Source of the DNA: Mycobacterium colombiense
GTDB lineage: Bacteria > Actinomycetota > Actinomycetes > Mycobacteriales > Mycobacteriaceae
Direction: 5' to 3'
Assembly: GCF_001665835.1 (NCBI RefSeq)
Contig: NZ_LZSX01000109.1
Span: 1 to 54,463, forward strand
DNA: 54,463 nucleotides
Of the stretch, positions 31,610-40,956 are shown piece after piece. The notes beneath the pieces were generated by a model. The model had not been told where the DNA came from and searched no databases. It saw nothing but the letters and a program-made list of their open reading frames with translations. Position 1 is the stretch's first letter. Every line of letters starts with the position of its first letter. The position numbers and the translations under genes are program-made.

Positions 31610-32632
31610 ATGCATGTCGATGCGATGACGATTCCCCAGCCGCTCGGCCAAATCGGTGACCTCGCCCGCCGGACCCAATCCGCCGGGTTCTCCGGTTTGT
31701 TGTTCACCGAGACGGGCCGCACCGCATACCTGAATGCCGCCGTGGCGTCGCAGGCCGCGCCGGATCTCGAATTGTCGACGGGCGTCGCTGTCGCATTTCC
31801 GCGCAGTCCGTTCGTGACCGCCGCCGCGGCGTGGGAACTGCAGGAGGCCACCAAGGGTAAGTTCCGGCTGGGCCTGGGCACCCAGGTGCGCACCCACGTG
31901 GTGCGGCGCTACGGCACGGCCTTCGAGCGGCCCGGGCCGCGGCTGCGCGACTACCTGCTGGCCGTGAAGGCGTGCTTCGCGGCGTTTCGCTCCGGGACGC
32001 TCGACCACCACGGCGACTTCTACGATCTCGACTTCATCACCCCGCAGTGGAGCCCGGGGCCCATCGACGCTGTAGACCCCAAAGTCGATATCGCAGCGGT
32101 CAATCCGTGGATGCTGCGGATGGCGGGCGAGGTGGCCGACGGTGTTCACGTCCACCCGATCGGCGAACCGGGCTACCTGGCCCGGCACGTGCTGCCGACG
32201 GTCGCCGAAGGGGCGGCCAAAGCGGGCCGTTCACCGTCGGACATCGCGATCATCGTGCCCGTCATGACAATCGTCGGCGACACCGATGAAGAGCGCGACC
32301 GGCAGCGCGAGGTGGTGCGCGCCAGCATGGCTTTCTACGGGAGCACACCCAACTATGCATTCATCTGGGACGAGGCGGGTTTCGAGGGCACGACCGCCCG
32401 GATCCGGGAGAGGCAGAAGGCCGGAGACTACGCCGGGATGGCGGCCCAGGTCAGCGACGATCACATCGCGGTCTTCGCCACCGAGTCGACCTGGGACGGG
32501 CTGGCCGACGCGCTGACCGCGAAGTACGCGGGAACGGCGACGCGGTTGGTGATGTACAACTCGGTCGCCGATCAGGACCGCTTCGAGCGGTACGGCGAGG
32601 TGGCCCGCCGGATACAGGCGGTCAGCGGCTGA
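31610..32632 (+). CDS. LLM-class F420-dependent oxidoreductase, TIGR03617-like
   Basis: 340 residues. A TIM-barrel luciferase-like fold is indicated by GFSGLLFTETGRTAYLNAAVAS, the FRLGLGTQVRTHVVRRYGTAFERPGPRLRDYL strand-loop, and AGEVADGVHVHPIGEPGYL near the flavin/F420 phosphate site. Such enzymes transfer hydride between reduced F420 and a small substrate; the substrate is unknown. The ATG at 31610 is chosen because it begins the barrel (MHVDAMTIPQPLGQIG) directly. The gene overlaps the convergent NRAMP gene end by 11 bases. Confidence 0.88.
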   Translation: MHVDAMTIPQPLGQIGDLARRTQSAGFSGLLFTETGRTAYLNAAVASQAAPDLELSTGVAVAFPRSPFVTAAAAWELQEATKGKFRLGLGTQVRTHVVRRYGTAFERPGPRLRDYLLAVKACFAAFRSGTLDHHGDFYDLDFITPQWSPGPIDAVDPKVDIAAVNPWMLRMAGEVADGVHVHPIGEPGYLARHVLPTVAEGAAKAGRSPSDIAIIVPVMTIVGDTDEERDRQREVVRASMAFYGSTPNYAFIWDEAGFEGTTARIRERQKAGDYAGMAAQVSDDHIAVFATESTWDGLADALTAKYAGTATRLVMYNSVADQDRFERYGEVARRIQAVSG

Positions 32633-34307
32633 GCTGAATGGCCTTGACCACCAACAGCAACGCCCCGACCACCAAATAGGCGCGCAGCGCGATCATCGCG
32701 AGCCGCGTTCCGGGTGACCAGGTGACCGGCTCGAGCAGTGCCAGCGGTGGCATGCGCCAGGTGTTGCGGTCGACGCCGCGCCCCGGAAGTTGAGGCTGGG
32801 GCCGCGACGGCTGCCGGCGAGCCACCCAGCGCAGCATCGGCGCCGCGGCCGCCGCGAGAATGACCAGCCCCAGCGTCAGGTAGCCCGCGACCGCGACGAC
32901 GTTGAGGTCGGGAAACAGCGTGGTAGCCATCAAGATTCCGGATAGCAGCAGCAGGACGCCCACGATCAGCCCGGCGACCCAATTGAGCCAGGACCGATTT
33001 ACCCACGGCCCCAACACCTCTCGGTCGTTGCACAGCAGCAGCAGAAACACGCTGGCGCTGGGCAGCAGGAGACCGGCGAGGGCCTGCACGGCGGTGGTGA
33101 TCAACCCCAGCGGGGCACCCGGAATCAGCACGATGACCGCGGCCAGCGCCACCATTGCGGTGTAGGACAGGTAGAACTGCTTGGCGTCGGAGAAGCCACG
33201 GTGCAGCGAATGCTTGAGGCCGAACACGTCTCCGAAGGCGTAACTGGTGGCCAGGGTCACCGCGGCGGCTCCGATGATCGAGGCGTCCATCAGCACGATG
33301 GCAAAGATCGAGCCGAGTATCGGGCGGTGCGCGCCCAGCAGATGCGCCGTGGCCCCGGCGTCGGTGAAGCCGCCAATGGTGTTGGTGGAGCGCGCCGCCC
33401 ACTCACCGGTCATCATCAGCGCGGCGGCGCCGACCACCACCACGAAGGCGCCCAGCACGGTATCCGCGCGTTCATAGCCCATGAACCGGGGGGTGATGCG
33501 CTTGTCGACGACGTTGGACTGCTGGAAAAACAGCTGCCACGGCGCCACGGTGGTGCCGACGATCGCGATGATCAGCAGCACCGCGTCCGAACTGATGCCG
33601 CCCGAAACGCTGGGCACCACAAACGACTTCGCCGCGTCCACCCACTGCGGATGTGACATCAGCAGCATCGGGATCTGCAGCAGCGTGACGGCGATGAAAA
33701 TGAACATGGCCCGCTCCCAGCGGCGGAAGCTGCCGCTGGCCATGATCGCCACCAACGCCACCGCCGAGATCGGTACCGCCACGTATTTGGAGATGCCGAT
33801 GTATTCGGCGGCCAGGCTGATGCCGATGAACTCGGTGACGATCGTCAAGAAGTTGAGCAAAAACAGATCGCCCACCGAAAACCAGCCCCAGCCACGGCCG
33901 AAACGTTCGTTGATCAGCCGGGCGTGCCCGACGCCGGTGACCGCGCCGAGCCGAACCACCATTTCCTGGTTGACGATGAGCACCGGGATCAGCAGCAGCA
34001 ACACCCACAGCAGCGAATAGCCGTAGTTCTGGCCGGCTTGGGCGTAGGTGGCCACCCCGCCCGCGTCGTTGTCGCCGACCATCACGATGATGCCGGGTCC
34101 GACGATCGCGAGCAGGGTCAGCAGCCGCGTCCGCCAGGTCCGGGCATGCTCGGTTTCCCCGACGCTGATGCGGCCGAACGCGCCCTCGATATCACCCAGA
34201 TGCGCGCTGTCCAGCACCGCGGTGCGCCGCGGTGGTGTCGGCTCGGAGCGTTGCACGTCGACGCCCTGCGCGTCGGCCTGGGTGGTGTTCTCGCCGCCCG
34301 AACTCAC
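32622..34307 (-). CDS. NRAMP-related divalent metal (probably Mg2+) transporter
   Basis: 561 residues with about eleven membrane helices. The usual TM1 metal motif DPGN reads DAGG (Asp81 to Gly84), and the TM6 A-x-x-M-P motif reads TTVAP (Ala255 in place of the metal-selecting Met). Loss of both the Asn and the Met is, as I recall, the hallmark of NRAMP-related Mg2+ transporters (NRMT), which bind a more hydrated ion than MntH. It starts at a GTG (34307) inside the GTGA overlap with the gene for a soluble MgtE-type sensor, which supports Mg2+ as substrate. Manganese remains possible. Confidence 0.88.
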   Translation of the reverse strand: MSSGGENTTQADAQGVDVQRSEPTPPRRTAVLDSAHLGDIEGAFGRISVGETEHARTWRTRLLTLLAIVGPGIIVMVGDNDAGGVATYAQAGQNYGYSLLWVLLLLIPVLIVNQEMVVRLGAVTGVGHARLINERFGRGWGWFSVGDLFLLNFLTIVTEFIGISLAAEYIGISKYVAVPISAVALVAIMASGSFRRWERAMFIFIAVTLLQIPMLLMSHPQWVDAAKSFVVPSVSGGISSDAVLLIIAIVGTTVAPWQLFFQQSNVVDKRITPRFMGYERADTVLGAFVVVVGAAALMMTGEWAARSTNTIGGFTDAGATAHLLGAHRPILGSIFAIVLMDASIIGAAAVTLATSYAFGDVFGLKHSLHRGFSDAKQFYLSYTAMVALAAVIVLIPGAPLGLITTAVQALAGLLLPSASVFLLLLCNDREVLGPWVNRSWLNWVAGLIVGVLLLLSGILMATTLFPDLNVVAVAGYLTLGLVILAAAAAPMLRWVARRQPSRPQPQLPGRGVDRNTWRMPPLALLEPVTWSPGTRLAMIALRAYLVVGALLLVVKAIQLSR

Positions 34308-35638
34308 TGCGGGGAACCTCCCGTGGGCGGTGTGTCACGGTCGTCGGCGGCGATTTCGCGGATCGGGCGCGGCGCGGGCTCGCGGCGGCGCCAGTCTTCG
34401 GGAATGGTGGCCTCCAGCACGTCGTCGACGGTCACCACCCCGAGTAGGCGGTCCTGCTCGTCGACGACGGGGATGGAGTAGAGATTGAAATCGGCCATCA
34501 GCAGCGCGATATCGGTCAGGTCCGCGACGGCGTTCACCCGCACCGGGTCGGAATCCATTAGGGCTCCGAGTTTTTCAGCGGGATCGACCTGCAACAGGGT
34601 GATCACTGAAACGACGCCGTCAAGACGCTTGTCCTCGTCGAGCACGTGTACTTTGATCAGCGCCTCCGGCTGGATGCTGCGCGAGGCGCCAATCAACGCC
34701 AACGCCTCGCTCGCGGTGGCGGTGGCCGAACACGTCACGGAGTCGACATTCATCAGCCCGCCGGCACTTTCGGGGTTGAAGCCCATCAAGGTGATGACCT
34801 TGGTGCGTTGCGGGGCGGGCATCAGCTCGAGCACACGGCGGCGCCGTGACTGGCGCAGGTCGGCGATCGCGTCGGCGGCATCGTCGGCGCGCATCCGGCC
34901 CAATAGCGCGGCGACCTCGATGTCCGGCATGTCGTCGAGCAGCCGGCTGGCTTTTTCCGGATCCAACTCTTCGAAGACGTCGGCTTCCAACTCCGGGTCG
35001 CTGTGCACCCGATCGAGGATCTCGCCGCCCTCGGCCTTGTCCGCTTCCTCGAGAAGATCGGCGATCTCGGCGGCCTTGAGGTCACCGAACCGATCCGACA
35101 GACGCCGGACGGCGTCGGAGCGCGCGTGGCCGATCAGCGGCTCGAACGCCTTCCAATCGCGAGACGCGTGGCCGCCCGAATGCTTGATCAGCCCGAACAA
35201 TCGTGGTGGACGGCGGGTATCCAAGCGGGTGACCATCCAGCCCTCGCCGGTCTGCTCCAGCTCGACGTCGTAGGCGCGCACCAGCTCGACGGTCGCCACG
35301 TCAATCAATCGGTGGCCCAGCACATCGGTGCGCAACAGCACCTCGCCCTCGCGGCGTTCGAACCCGCGAAGGTCAACCTTGTTCTTGGTCAACAGAACTC
35401 GGTCCGCGGAGAACTCGTCGATGGTCTTGTCACCGATGAAAACCCGGCGTCCGCCGACCCCGGCCACGATCCCGGCCACCAGCGGATACTCTTCGGCGCC
35501 GCGCAGCCGCACGATCACGTCCTCGACGCGCCCCACGGTTTCTCCGGCGCGGGCCAACACCGGGGCGCGCAACAACTGCGAGAGATGGATGACCTGTTGC
35601 CCGGCGCGCCGCTTGGACGCCTTCTCCGATAGGGCCAT
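34304..35638 (-). CDS. MgtE-type sensor protein (PRC barrel - MgtE_N - CBS pair) without a membrane domain
   Basis: 444 residues, entirely soluble. A PRC-barrel-like region (~16-165, VIHLSQLLRAPVLARAGETVGRVEDV and a second copy at VLLRTDVLGHRLIDV) is followed by a superhelical MgtE N domain (~185-300, with DLLEEADKAEGGEILDRV and LMGFNPESAGGLMN). A CBS pair follows (~305-420, IPVVDEQDRLLGVVTVDDVLE). In MgtE these parts sense cytosolic Mg2+ and gate the channel; here the membrane part is absent. ATG at 35638 has a strong GAGGAGGG ribosome site. The GTGA overlap with the NRAMP-related gene suggests it gates that permease. Confidence 0.9.
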   Translation of the reverse strand: MALSEKASKRRAGQQVIHLSQLLRAPVLARAGETVGRVEDVIVRLRGAEEYPLVAGIVAGVGGRRVFIGDKTIDEFSADRVLLTKNKVDLRGFERREGEVLLRTDVLGHRLIDVATVELVRAYDVELEQTGEGWMVTRLDTRRPPRLFGLIKHSGGHASRDWKAFEPLIGHARSDAVRRLSDRFGDLKAAEIADLLEEADKAEGGEILDRVHSDPELEADVFEELDPEKASRLLDDMPDIEVAALLGRMRADDAADAIADLRQSRRRRVLELMPAPQRTKVITLMGFNPESAGGLMNVDSVTCSATATASEALALIGASRSIQPEALIKVHVLDEDKRLDGVVSVITLLQVDPAEKLGALMDSDPVRVNAVADLTDIALLMADFNLYSIPVVDEQDRLLGVVTVDDVLEATIPEDWRRREPAPRPIREIAADDRDTPPTGGSPQ

Positions 35639-35828
35639 TTTCCCTCCTCAAGGCGGTACGACCGAACCCGCGGACAAAGTACCCGACGTAAGCGTCGCGG
35701 CGCCATGTCCGGCTTGAAATCGATCGTTGGACCGTCTCGGCGGCCAGAGCATACGCTTTCGCCGCCACGGACGACTACAGCCAATAGGTAAACGGCAGAA
35801 AGCTATTGGGCTCGGCTCACCCCGGTGA

Positions 35829-36581
35829 CTATTGCTTGTCGACTTTTCCGGCGATCTGGTCGGCGATGCTGACGCCGAGGTCCCCGACGTCCTTGCGGCA
35901 CGCGTCGATGTCGATGACGACGTTGTTGCGGACGGTCAGCGCCCGTTGGCAGGGCACCGTCACGCTTGCGCCGTTTCCGACGACGGTCAGGGTCACGGGA
36001 ACGCTCAAAACTCCGTTGGCGTTGGAAACCTGGCCCACCTTCCACTGCAGCTCCGGTTTGCCGTCGGCGGCGGGGACGGTGTCCTGGCGGTTGGCGCAGG
36101 CGGGCCAGCGCTGGGCCGACGTCGTGAAGAATGCGCTCGCCTGCTCGGGGGACCCGAACAGCACCACGACCTGATATACCTCAGGGCTTTCCAGTTGATC
36201 CGCACTCGCGGGCGCCGGTGCCTCGTCGTGATAGCCGTAAACCGCAGTGCTCCCGCTGTCGGCGTACACGGACGCCAACGCCGCGTGCACCGTGTACCGG
36301 CATTCAGCGGGGAATGTGTAGTCCTCGCGCTTGAACGGGTCTTCCAACAACTTGGTGATCGGTGGATCGCTCGACGTTCCCGTGGCACCCAGCACGGTGT
36401 CGACGTCGTTCGGCGAGAGCATCAGATCGGGCAACGCAGCCTGCGCCAGGGGAGTCTTCGACGACGCCGTCGTGGTGGTCGACGACGAAGCGGTGCCGCC
36501 CTTGTTGTCACCGCCGCACCCGGCGACCAGTATTGCGGCAGCAACGACAACTGTCGCGGTCAGCTGGCTCTTCATGCGCAT
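35829..36581 (-). CDS. PknH-type sensor-domain lipoprotein
   Basis: 250 residues. Lipobox LVAGC after an 18-residue signal segment is followed by a Ser/Thr-rich linker. The domain (~48-245) opens LPDLMLSPNDVDTVLGATG and continues with VYGYHDEAPAPASADQLESPEVYQVVVLFGSPEQASAFF. This is the mycobacterial extracellular domain also found at the C-terminus of PknH and in several lipoproteins. Paired Cys residues (CRY, PACANRQ, VPCQR, IDACRK) suggest two disulfides. The ligand is unknown. An alternative ATG lies two codons downstream. Confidence 0.85.
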   Translation of the reverse strand: MRMKSQLTATVVVAAAILVAGCGGDNKGGTASSSTTTTASSKTPLAQAALPDLMLSPNDVDTVLGATGTSSDPPITKLLEDPFKREDYTFPAECRYTVHAALASVYADSGSTAVYGYHDEAPAPASADQLESPEVYQVVVLFGSPEQASAFFTTSAQRWPACANRQDTVPAADGKPELQWKVGQVSNANGVLSVPVTLTVVGNGASVTVPCQRALTVRNNVVIDIDACRKDVGDLGVSIADQIAGKVDKQ

Positions 36582-36642
36582 GGAGCATACGACGGCACCG
36601 CCTATCGTGAGCGAGATCGGAATTAACCGTTATGTTCGCTGT

Positions 36643-37011
36643 GTGTCCGCAGTCGACTTCACCTCGGTATCCCCGATCGTCCCGGTTCGGGACTTGGACG
36701 TTGCACTAAGCCGGTATCGCCGGCTCGGCTTCGACGCCCACGCATATGAAGGACCCGAACGGTACGGATTCGCCGATCGCGGACAGGTGTCGATCCACCT
36801 CACCGAATGGGCCGAGCACGACCCGCTGCGCACGGCCGCCAGCGTGTACTTCTACGTCAGTGATGCCGACGCCCTGTATGCGGAGTGGGCGGCGCTGGAA
36901 AACCTCGACGGTCGCCTCGTCGCCCCGCAGGACACACCGTACGGTTTGCGCGAATTCGTCTACGTCGATCCCGACGGCACCGCGCACCGCGTCGGCTCGC
37001 GGCTGGGTTGA
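36643..37011 (+). CDS. VOC-superfamily protein (glyoxalase/bleomycin-resistance-like)
   Basis: 122 residues from a GTG at 36643; an in-frame GTG at 36607 is possible. SVSPIVPVRDLDVALSRYRRLGFDAHAY and LREFVYVDPDGTAHRVG are the paired beta-alpha-beta halves of a bleomycin-resistance-type VOC fold. The conserved position after YVDPDGT suggests binding of a small ligand, and no enzymatic metal set is obvious. The stop abuts the convergent DMT transporter end by two bases. Confidence 0.75.
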   Translation: MSAVDFTSVSPIVPVRDLDVALSRYRRLGFDAHAYEGPERYGFADRGQVSIHLTEWAEHDPLRTAASVYFYVSDADALYAEWAALENLDGRLVAPQDTPYGLREFVYVDPDGTAHRVGSRLG

Positions 37012-37013
37012 CC

Positions 37014-37910
37014 TCAGGCCGTCTCCGTTGCGGGAGAAGGTTTTTCCTCAGAGGTTGGAGCATAGCTGGCCTGGCTGTGGGCCAGCGCCACCGTCGCCGC
37101 CGCCATCAGACCCACCGACATGGCCAAGGCCACCCAGCCGAAGTCGTTGGTCTGCAGCGTCTCTCCCAGCACGGTGACACCGAGCACCGAGCCGACGATG
37201 GGCTCGGCGACGGTGACCGCCGGCAGCGACGCGGTGAGCGGGCCGGCCCGAAACGCCGACTGCTCCCAGGCGGTGGCGGCGATCGCCAGCACCACCCACA
37301 CATACGACTCGGGTGCGCGCAACAACGCCGCGATACCGTGGTCGAGTTGATCCACCACGCCTTTGGTCAGCACCGAAAACAGGCCCCATAGCGAGCCGGA
37401 CATCAGGCCCAGCAACAGCGCTCCGACCGATCCGGGGAACATCCGCGCGCCGATCACGCACAGGACCAGCGCGGGCCCCATGACCAACGCCACGATGGTC
37501 CATGTCTGCACCGACCCGCGTGGGGTCCCCTGCTGGGGATCGCCGACCGTCACCACCACCGCGACCGCGACCGCGAGCAAGGTAGCCCAAATGCCTTGCC
37601 GGCGTGTGATTCTGCGGTGGCTCACCCTCGCGTTGATGAGCAATGCGAACAGCAACGACGTCACCAGCAGCGCCTGCACCAGCACCACCGAGCCCAGGCC
37701 CAGGGCCGCGGCCTGGAACCCGAACCCGGCGCCGGCCACCAGACTGCCGGTCCACCATTGCCGGTCGCGCAGCAGCCGGCGGAACAGGGTGAAGGTGCCG
37801 ACCGGCTTTTCGGTGACCTGTTGAGCGGATCGCTGCTGGACGACGTCGCCGGCGCCGACCATCAGCGCGGCCGCCATCGCGAGCCCTGCGGCGATGGCGG
37901 TGCTGCTCAC
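37014..37910 (-). CDS. DMT-superfamily transporter (EamA-like)
   Basis: 298 residues and about ten hydrophobic helices in two halves. GLGSVVLVQALLVTSLLFALLINARVSHRRITRRQ and the C-terminal TVAEPIVGSVLGVTVLGETLQTNDFGWVALAMSVGLM are the EamA-type helix patterns. It would export or import a small metabolite; the substrate cannot be told. The GTG at 37910 lies five bases after AGGAGG, while the adjacent TTG at 37913 is too close to that site. It is not in an obvious operon. Confidence 0.85.
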   Translation of the reverse strand: MSSTAIAAGLAMAAALMVGAGDVVQQRSAQQVTEKPVGTFTLFRRLLRDRQWWTGSLVAGAGFGFQAAALGLGSVVLVQALLVTSLLFALLINARVSHRRITRRQGIWATLLAVAVAVVVTVGDPQQGTPRGSVQTWTIVALVMGPALVLCVIGARMFPGSVGALLLGLMSGSLWGLFSVLTKGVVDQLDHGIAALLRAPESYVWVVLAIAATAWEQSAFRAGPLTASLPAVTVAEPIVGSVLGVTVLGETLQTNDFGWVALAMSVGLMAAATVALAHSQASYAPTSEEKPSPATETA

Positions 37911-37986
37911 CAAGACCTCCTATGCGCCTGGCTCGGAATTGTGCTTGTGGTGCAACCGGTTTGCGTCGTCGTCGCTCCGACGAACG

Positions 37987-38376
37987 TCAGCTGTTGCGCC
38001 GGATCTTGAGCGCAGTGGTGATCATGGGAACCTGCAGCGGCAGCCGGGCCAGGGCGATGAGGCGCATCGGCCACGGCTTGCCCCACCACAACCGGCACAT
38101 GTTGACGTTGGCGGGAAAGACGCCCACGAACAGCGCGACGGCAGCCAGGGCGGCCAGTCGACGGGTGGCACGCGGCACCAGCAGTGCCCCGGTCGCGATC
38201 TCGACGACCCCCGACGCGTAGGTGTAGAAGCGTGGAGTGCCGGGAAGCTCGGCGGGCACGATCTGGTCGAACGGTTTTGGCGCCAGGAAGTGCACCGTGC
38301 CGATGCCGATGAGCATCGCCGCGACACGGTATGCGGTGCTCTGCGCGTCACGCTGGACGAGGGGTGTGCTGGTCAT
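37987..38376 (-). CDS. DoxX-family membrane protein
   Basis: 129 residues with four predicted helices. MLIGIGTVHFLAPKPFDQIVP and YASGVVEIATGALLV are the DoxX pattern, and the second half contains ALAAVALFVGVFPANVNM. DoxX proteins have been linked to thiol-redox membrane complexes in mycobacteria, but a role for this paralogue is unknown. The ATG at 38376 is taken because sequence further upstream is antisense to the neighbouring dehydrogenase gene. Confidence 0.82.
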   Translation of the reverse strand: MTSTPLVQRDAQSTAYRVAAMLIGIGTVHFLAPKPFDQIVPAELPGTPRFYTYASGVVEIATGALLVPRATRRLAALAAVALFVGVFPANVNMCRLWWGKPWPMRLIALARLPLQVPMITTALKIRRNS

Positions 38377-38407
38377 CGACCCATTGTGCTCGCGTGCCAA
38401 GAACGAG

Positions 38408-39538
38408 TTACGTGCGGTCGGCGTCGGTATAGCGGATGATGCCGCGAATGTTGCGGCCCTCGAGCATGTCGCGATAGCCGTCGTTGATCTGCTCGAGGGT
38501 GTATTCGCGCGTGACCATGTCATCGAGGTTGAGCTGCCCCAGCTTGTACAGCTCGAGAATCGCCGGGATGTCGTGCTGGGGGTTGCCGCCACCAAAAATG
38601 CTGCCCTGCAAGCTCTTCTGTAACAGCGAGAGTCCAGCGAGGTTGAGGGTCACCTCATTGGCCAGGACGCTGGCCATGCCGGTGAGGCAGCAAATCCCGC
38701 CCTTGGCCGTCAGCCCCATCCACGACTCGACGTCTTTGCCCTCCACGTGGCCCACGGTGACGATCACCTTGTGGCACATGAAGCCTCGCGTCGCCTCGGC
38801 GATGCCGGCCGCGGCGCTGCCCACGTCCGCGAAAGACGCTGTGGCGCCGAACTTGAGCGCCTGCTCACGCTTCCATTCATAGGGATCGACGGCGAATATG
38901 CGCCGGGCCCCCGCGATGCGGGCGCCCTGCAGGGCGGCGACGCCGACGCCGCCGATGCCGATGACCGCGACGTCCTCACCCGGTGAGACCGCTGCGCTGC
39001 GCACCGCCGAGCCGTAGCCGGTGGTCACCCCGCAGCCCACCAGGCAGGCCACGTCGAACGGGATCGACGGGTCGATCTTGACCACCGAGGTGTGGTGCAC
39101 CACCACGTACGGCGCGAAGGTGCCCAGCAGCGACATCGGGATGACGTCGCGGCCCTGCGCGGTGACGCGAAACGATCCGTCGGAGACGGATTGACCCGAC
39201 AGCAGGCCCATGCCGAGATCGCACAGGTTGCGCAGTCCCGTCTGGCACGGTGTGCATTTCCCGCAGGACGGGATGAAGGACATGACGACGTGATCGCCGA
39301 CGGCCAGGTGTTCGATGTCCTCGCCGATCTCGGTGATGATGCCGGCGCCTTCGTGACCGCCCAGCACCGGATAGCTCGGGATGGGGAAGTCGCCCGTCAT
39401 CAAATGGTGGTCGGAGTGGCACAACCCGGCCGTTTCGAGCTGGACGGTCACCTCGCCGCGGCGGGGGTCGCCGATTTCGATCTCGTCGACCGACCATGGC
39501 GCGTTCAGTTTCCAGACCAGCGCACCTTTGGTCTTCAA
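38408..39538 (-). CDS. NDMA-dependent (mycothiol-era) zinc alcohol dehydrogenase
   Basis: 376 residues, medium-chain Zn dehydrogenase. Catalytic zinc ligands appear in AGLCHSDHHLMTGDFP and GGHEGAG; the structural zinc lobe is PSCGKCTPCQTGLRNLCDLG. The Rossmann motif is VAVIGIGGVGVAALQGA and GGGNPQHDIP is typical of the NDMA-dependent actinobacterial subfamily. Members hold NAD tightly and oxidise primary alcohols or formaldehyde adducts with an unknown physiological electron acceptor. It starts at a TTG (39538): an in-frame TAA lies 36 bases upstream and GGAGG sits at the right spacing, so no ATG is available. Confidence 0.9.
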   Translation of the reverse strand: MKTKGALVWKLNAPWSVDEIEIGDPRRGEVTVQLETAGLCHSDHHLMTGDFPIPSYPVLGGHEGAGIITEIGEDIEHLAVGDHVVMSFIPSCGKCTPCQTGLRNLCDLGMGLLSGQSVSDGSFRVTAQGRDVIPMSLLGTFAPYVVVHHTSVVKIDPSIPFDVACLVGCGVTTGYGSAVRSAAVSPGEDVAVIGIGGVGVAALQGARIAGARRIFAVDPYEWKREQALKFGATASFADVGSAAAGIAEATRGFMCHKVIVTVGHVEGKDVESWMGLTAKGGICCLTGMASVLANEVTLNLAGLSLLQKSLQGSIFGGGNPQHDIPAILELYKLGQLNLDDMVTREYTLEQINDGYRDMLEGRNIRGIIRYTDADRT

Positions 39539-39686
39539 CCCGTTGGCCTCCGTGTTTACCCGAACCGCTTAATTGTTAGCGTCGTCACAGCAGTCCGGCC
39601 TACTGAATTTAGACCATTACTATTGCCTATACAGTATTTGATACGATTCGCGGCGTCTGACCGCCCACAACAACGAGGTTGAGAAC

Positions 39687-40862
39687 ATGGGAACACCCGT
39701 CATCGTCGGAGCCGCCCGGACCGCGATCGGCCGTTCGTTCAAGGGCACGCTGGTCAACACGCCGCCCGAGACCCTGATCACCGCCGTGCTGCCCGAGGTG
39801 GTCCGCAGGTCGGGCGTCGACCCCGCCGACATCGACGACATCATCTTCGCCGAATCGCATTACGGCGGTGGAGATCTCGCGCGTTACGCAGCGACTGCGA
39901 CGGGCCTCGAGCACGTTCCCGGACAGTCGGTCAACCGGCACTGCGCGGGCAGCCTCACGGCCATCGGCAACGCCGCGGCGCAGATCGGCTCCGGCATGGA
40001 GCGCGTGCTCATCGCGGGCGGCGTGCAGTCGCTGTCGATGACGCCATTGACGAACTGGCGGATCCCCGGCCCCGAGCTGAAGTTCGAGGAGCGCTGGATG
40101 CCGCCGACGCACGTGGAGACGCCGGACGCGCCCGCCAAGGACATGTCCATCACGGTGGGCTGGAACACCGCGCAGGCGGTCGGGATCACCCGCGAGGAGA
40201 TGGACGCCTGGGCGGCCCGCTCGCATCAGCGCGCCGTTGCGGCCCAGGACGCCGGCAAGTTCGTCGACGAAATTTTGCCGCTGAAGATCACCCAGTTCGA
40301 CGGCTCGGTCACCGAGTTCGCGGTGGACGAGCATCCGCGTCGCGACACCACCGTCGAGAAGCTCGCCGGCCTCAAGGTGCTGCACCCCGAAATCGAGGGC
40401 TTCTCGATCACGGCGGGTAACAGCAGTGGCACCAACGACGCCGCCGCCGGCGTGGCCCTGGTCGATCGCGACTACGCCGCGGCCAACAAGCTCAACGTGA
40501 TGGGCACCGTCAAGGCGTGGGCCGCCGCGGGCGTACCGGCCCGCGATTGTGGCCTCGGTGCCGTCAAGGTCATCGGGAAGGTGCTGCAGCGGGCCGGTCT
40601 GTCGCCCAGCGACGTGGCGCTGTGGGAGATCAACGAGGCGTTCGCGTCCGTCCCGATCGCGGCGTGCCGCGAATACGGCATCGACGAGGAGAAGGTGAAC
40701 TTCTCCGGCAGCGGCTGCAGCCTCGGTCACCCGATCGCGGCCTCGGGTGCGCGCATGGTGACCACGTTGGTCTACGAGCTCGCCCGCCGCGGCGGCGGCA
40801 TCGGCGTCGCCGCGATGTGTGCCGGCGGCGGCCAGGGTGGCGCTGTCGTCATCGAGGTCTAG
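39687..40862 (+). CDS. Acetyl-CoA acetyltransferase / thiolase
   Basis: 391 residues. The acyl-accepting nucleophile is Cys86 in SVNRHCAGS, the catalytic His is in GHPIAASGARM, and the second Cys is in CAGGGQGGA. EINEAFA and ITAGNSSGTNDAA are also typical. It condenses or cleaves acetyl-CoA units in beta-oxidation or in a degradative pathway; chain-length preference is not readable. The ATG at 39687 has an ACGAGGTTGAG ribosome region. It is divergent from the alcohol dehydrogenase. Confidence 0.92.
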   Translation: MGTPVIVGAARTAIGRSFKGTLVNTPPETLITAVLPEVVRRSGVDPADIDDIIFAESHYGGGDLARYAATATGLEHVPGQSVNRHCAGSLTAIGNAAAQIGSGMERVLIAGGVQSLSMTPLTNWRIPGPELKFEERWMPPTHVETPDAPAKDMSITVGWNTAQAVGITREEMDAWAARSHQRAVAAQDAGKFVDEILPLKITQFDGSVTEFAVDEHPRRDTTVEKLAGLKVLHPEIEGFSITAGNSSGTNDAAAGVALVDRDYAAANKLNVMGTVKAWAAAGVPARDCGLGAVKVIGKVLQRAGLSPSDVALWEINEAFASVPIAACREYGIDEEKVNFSGSGCSLGHPIAASGARMVTTLVYELARRGGGIGVAAMCAGGGQGGAVVIEV

Positions 40863-40879
40863 CGGCGATCGCGAGGTCA

Positions 40880-40921
40880 GCGGCGGGTCGCCGCCAGCCG
40901 GTTCAGGGCGGGTCGCCGCCA
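40880..40921. terminator. Duplicated 15-bp element with hairpin, convergent gap
   Basis: GGCGGGTCGCCGCCA occurs at 40882-40896 and again at 40907-40921. The first copy forms GCGGCG-GGT-CGCCGC (40880-40894), a six-bp stem. It lies after the thiolase stop and before the convergent hypothetical gene's end, a suitable terminator position. Confidence 0.45.
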
Positions 40922-40956
40922 TCAAGTATGAGCCACCGCAACGTAGTTCGCACCGG

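Noticed and set aside
37987..38595. Longer 202-residue version of the DoxX protein
   Set aside because: The first 73 residues are antisense to the alcohol dehydrogenase gene and low in hydrophobic pattern. The ATG at 38376 starts the membrane protein.
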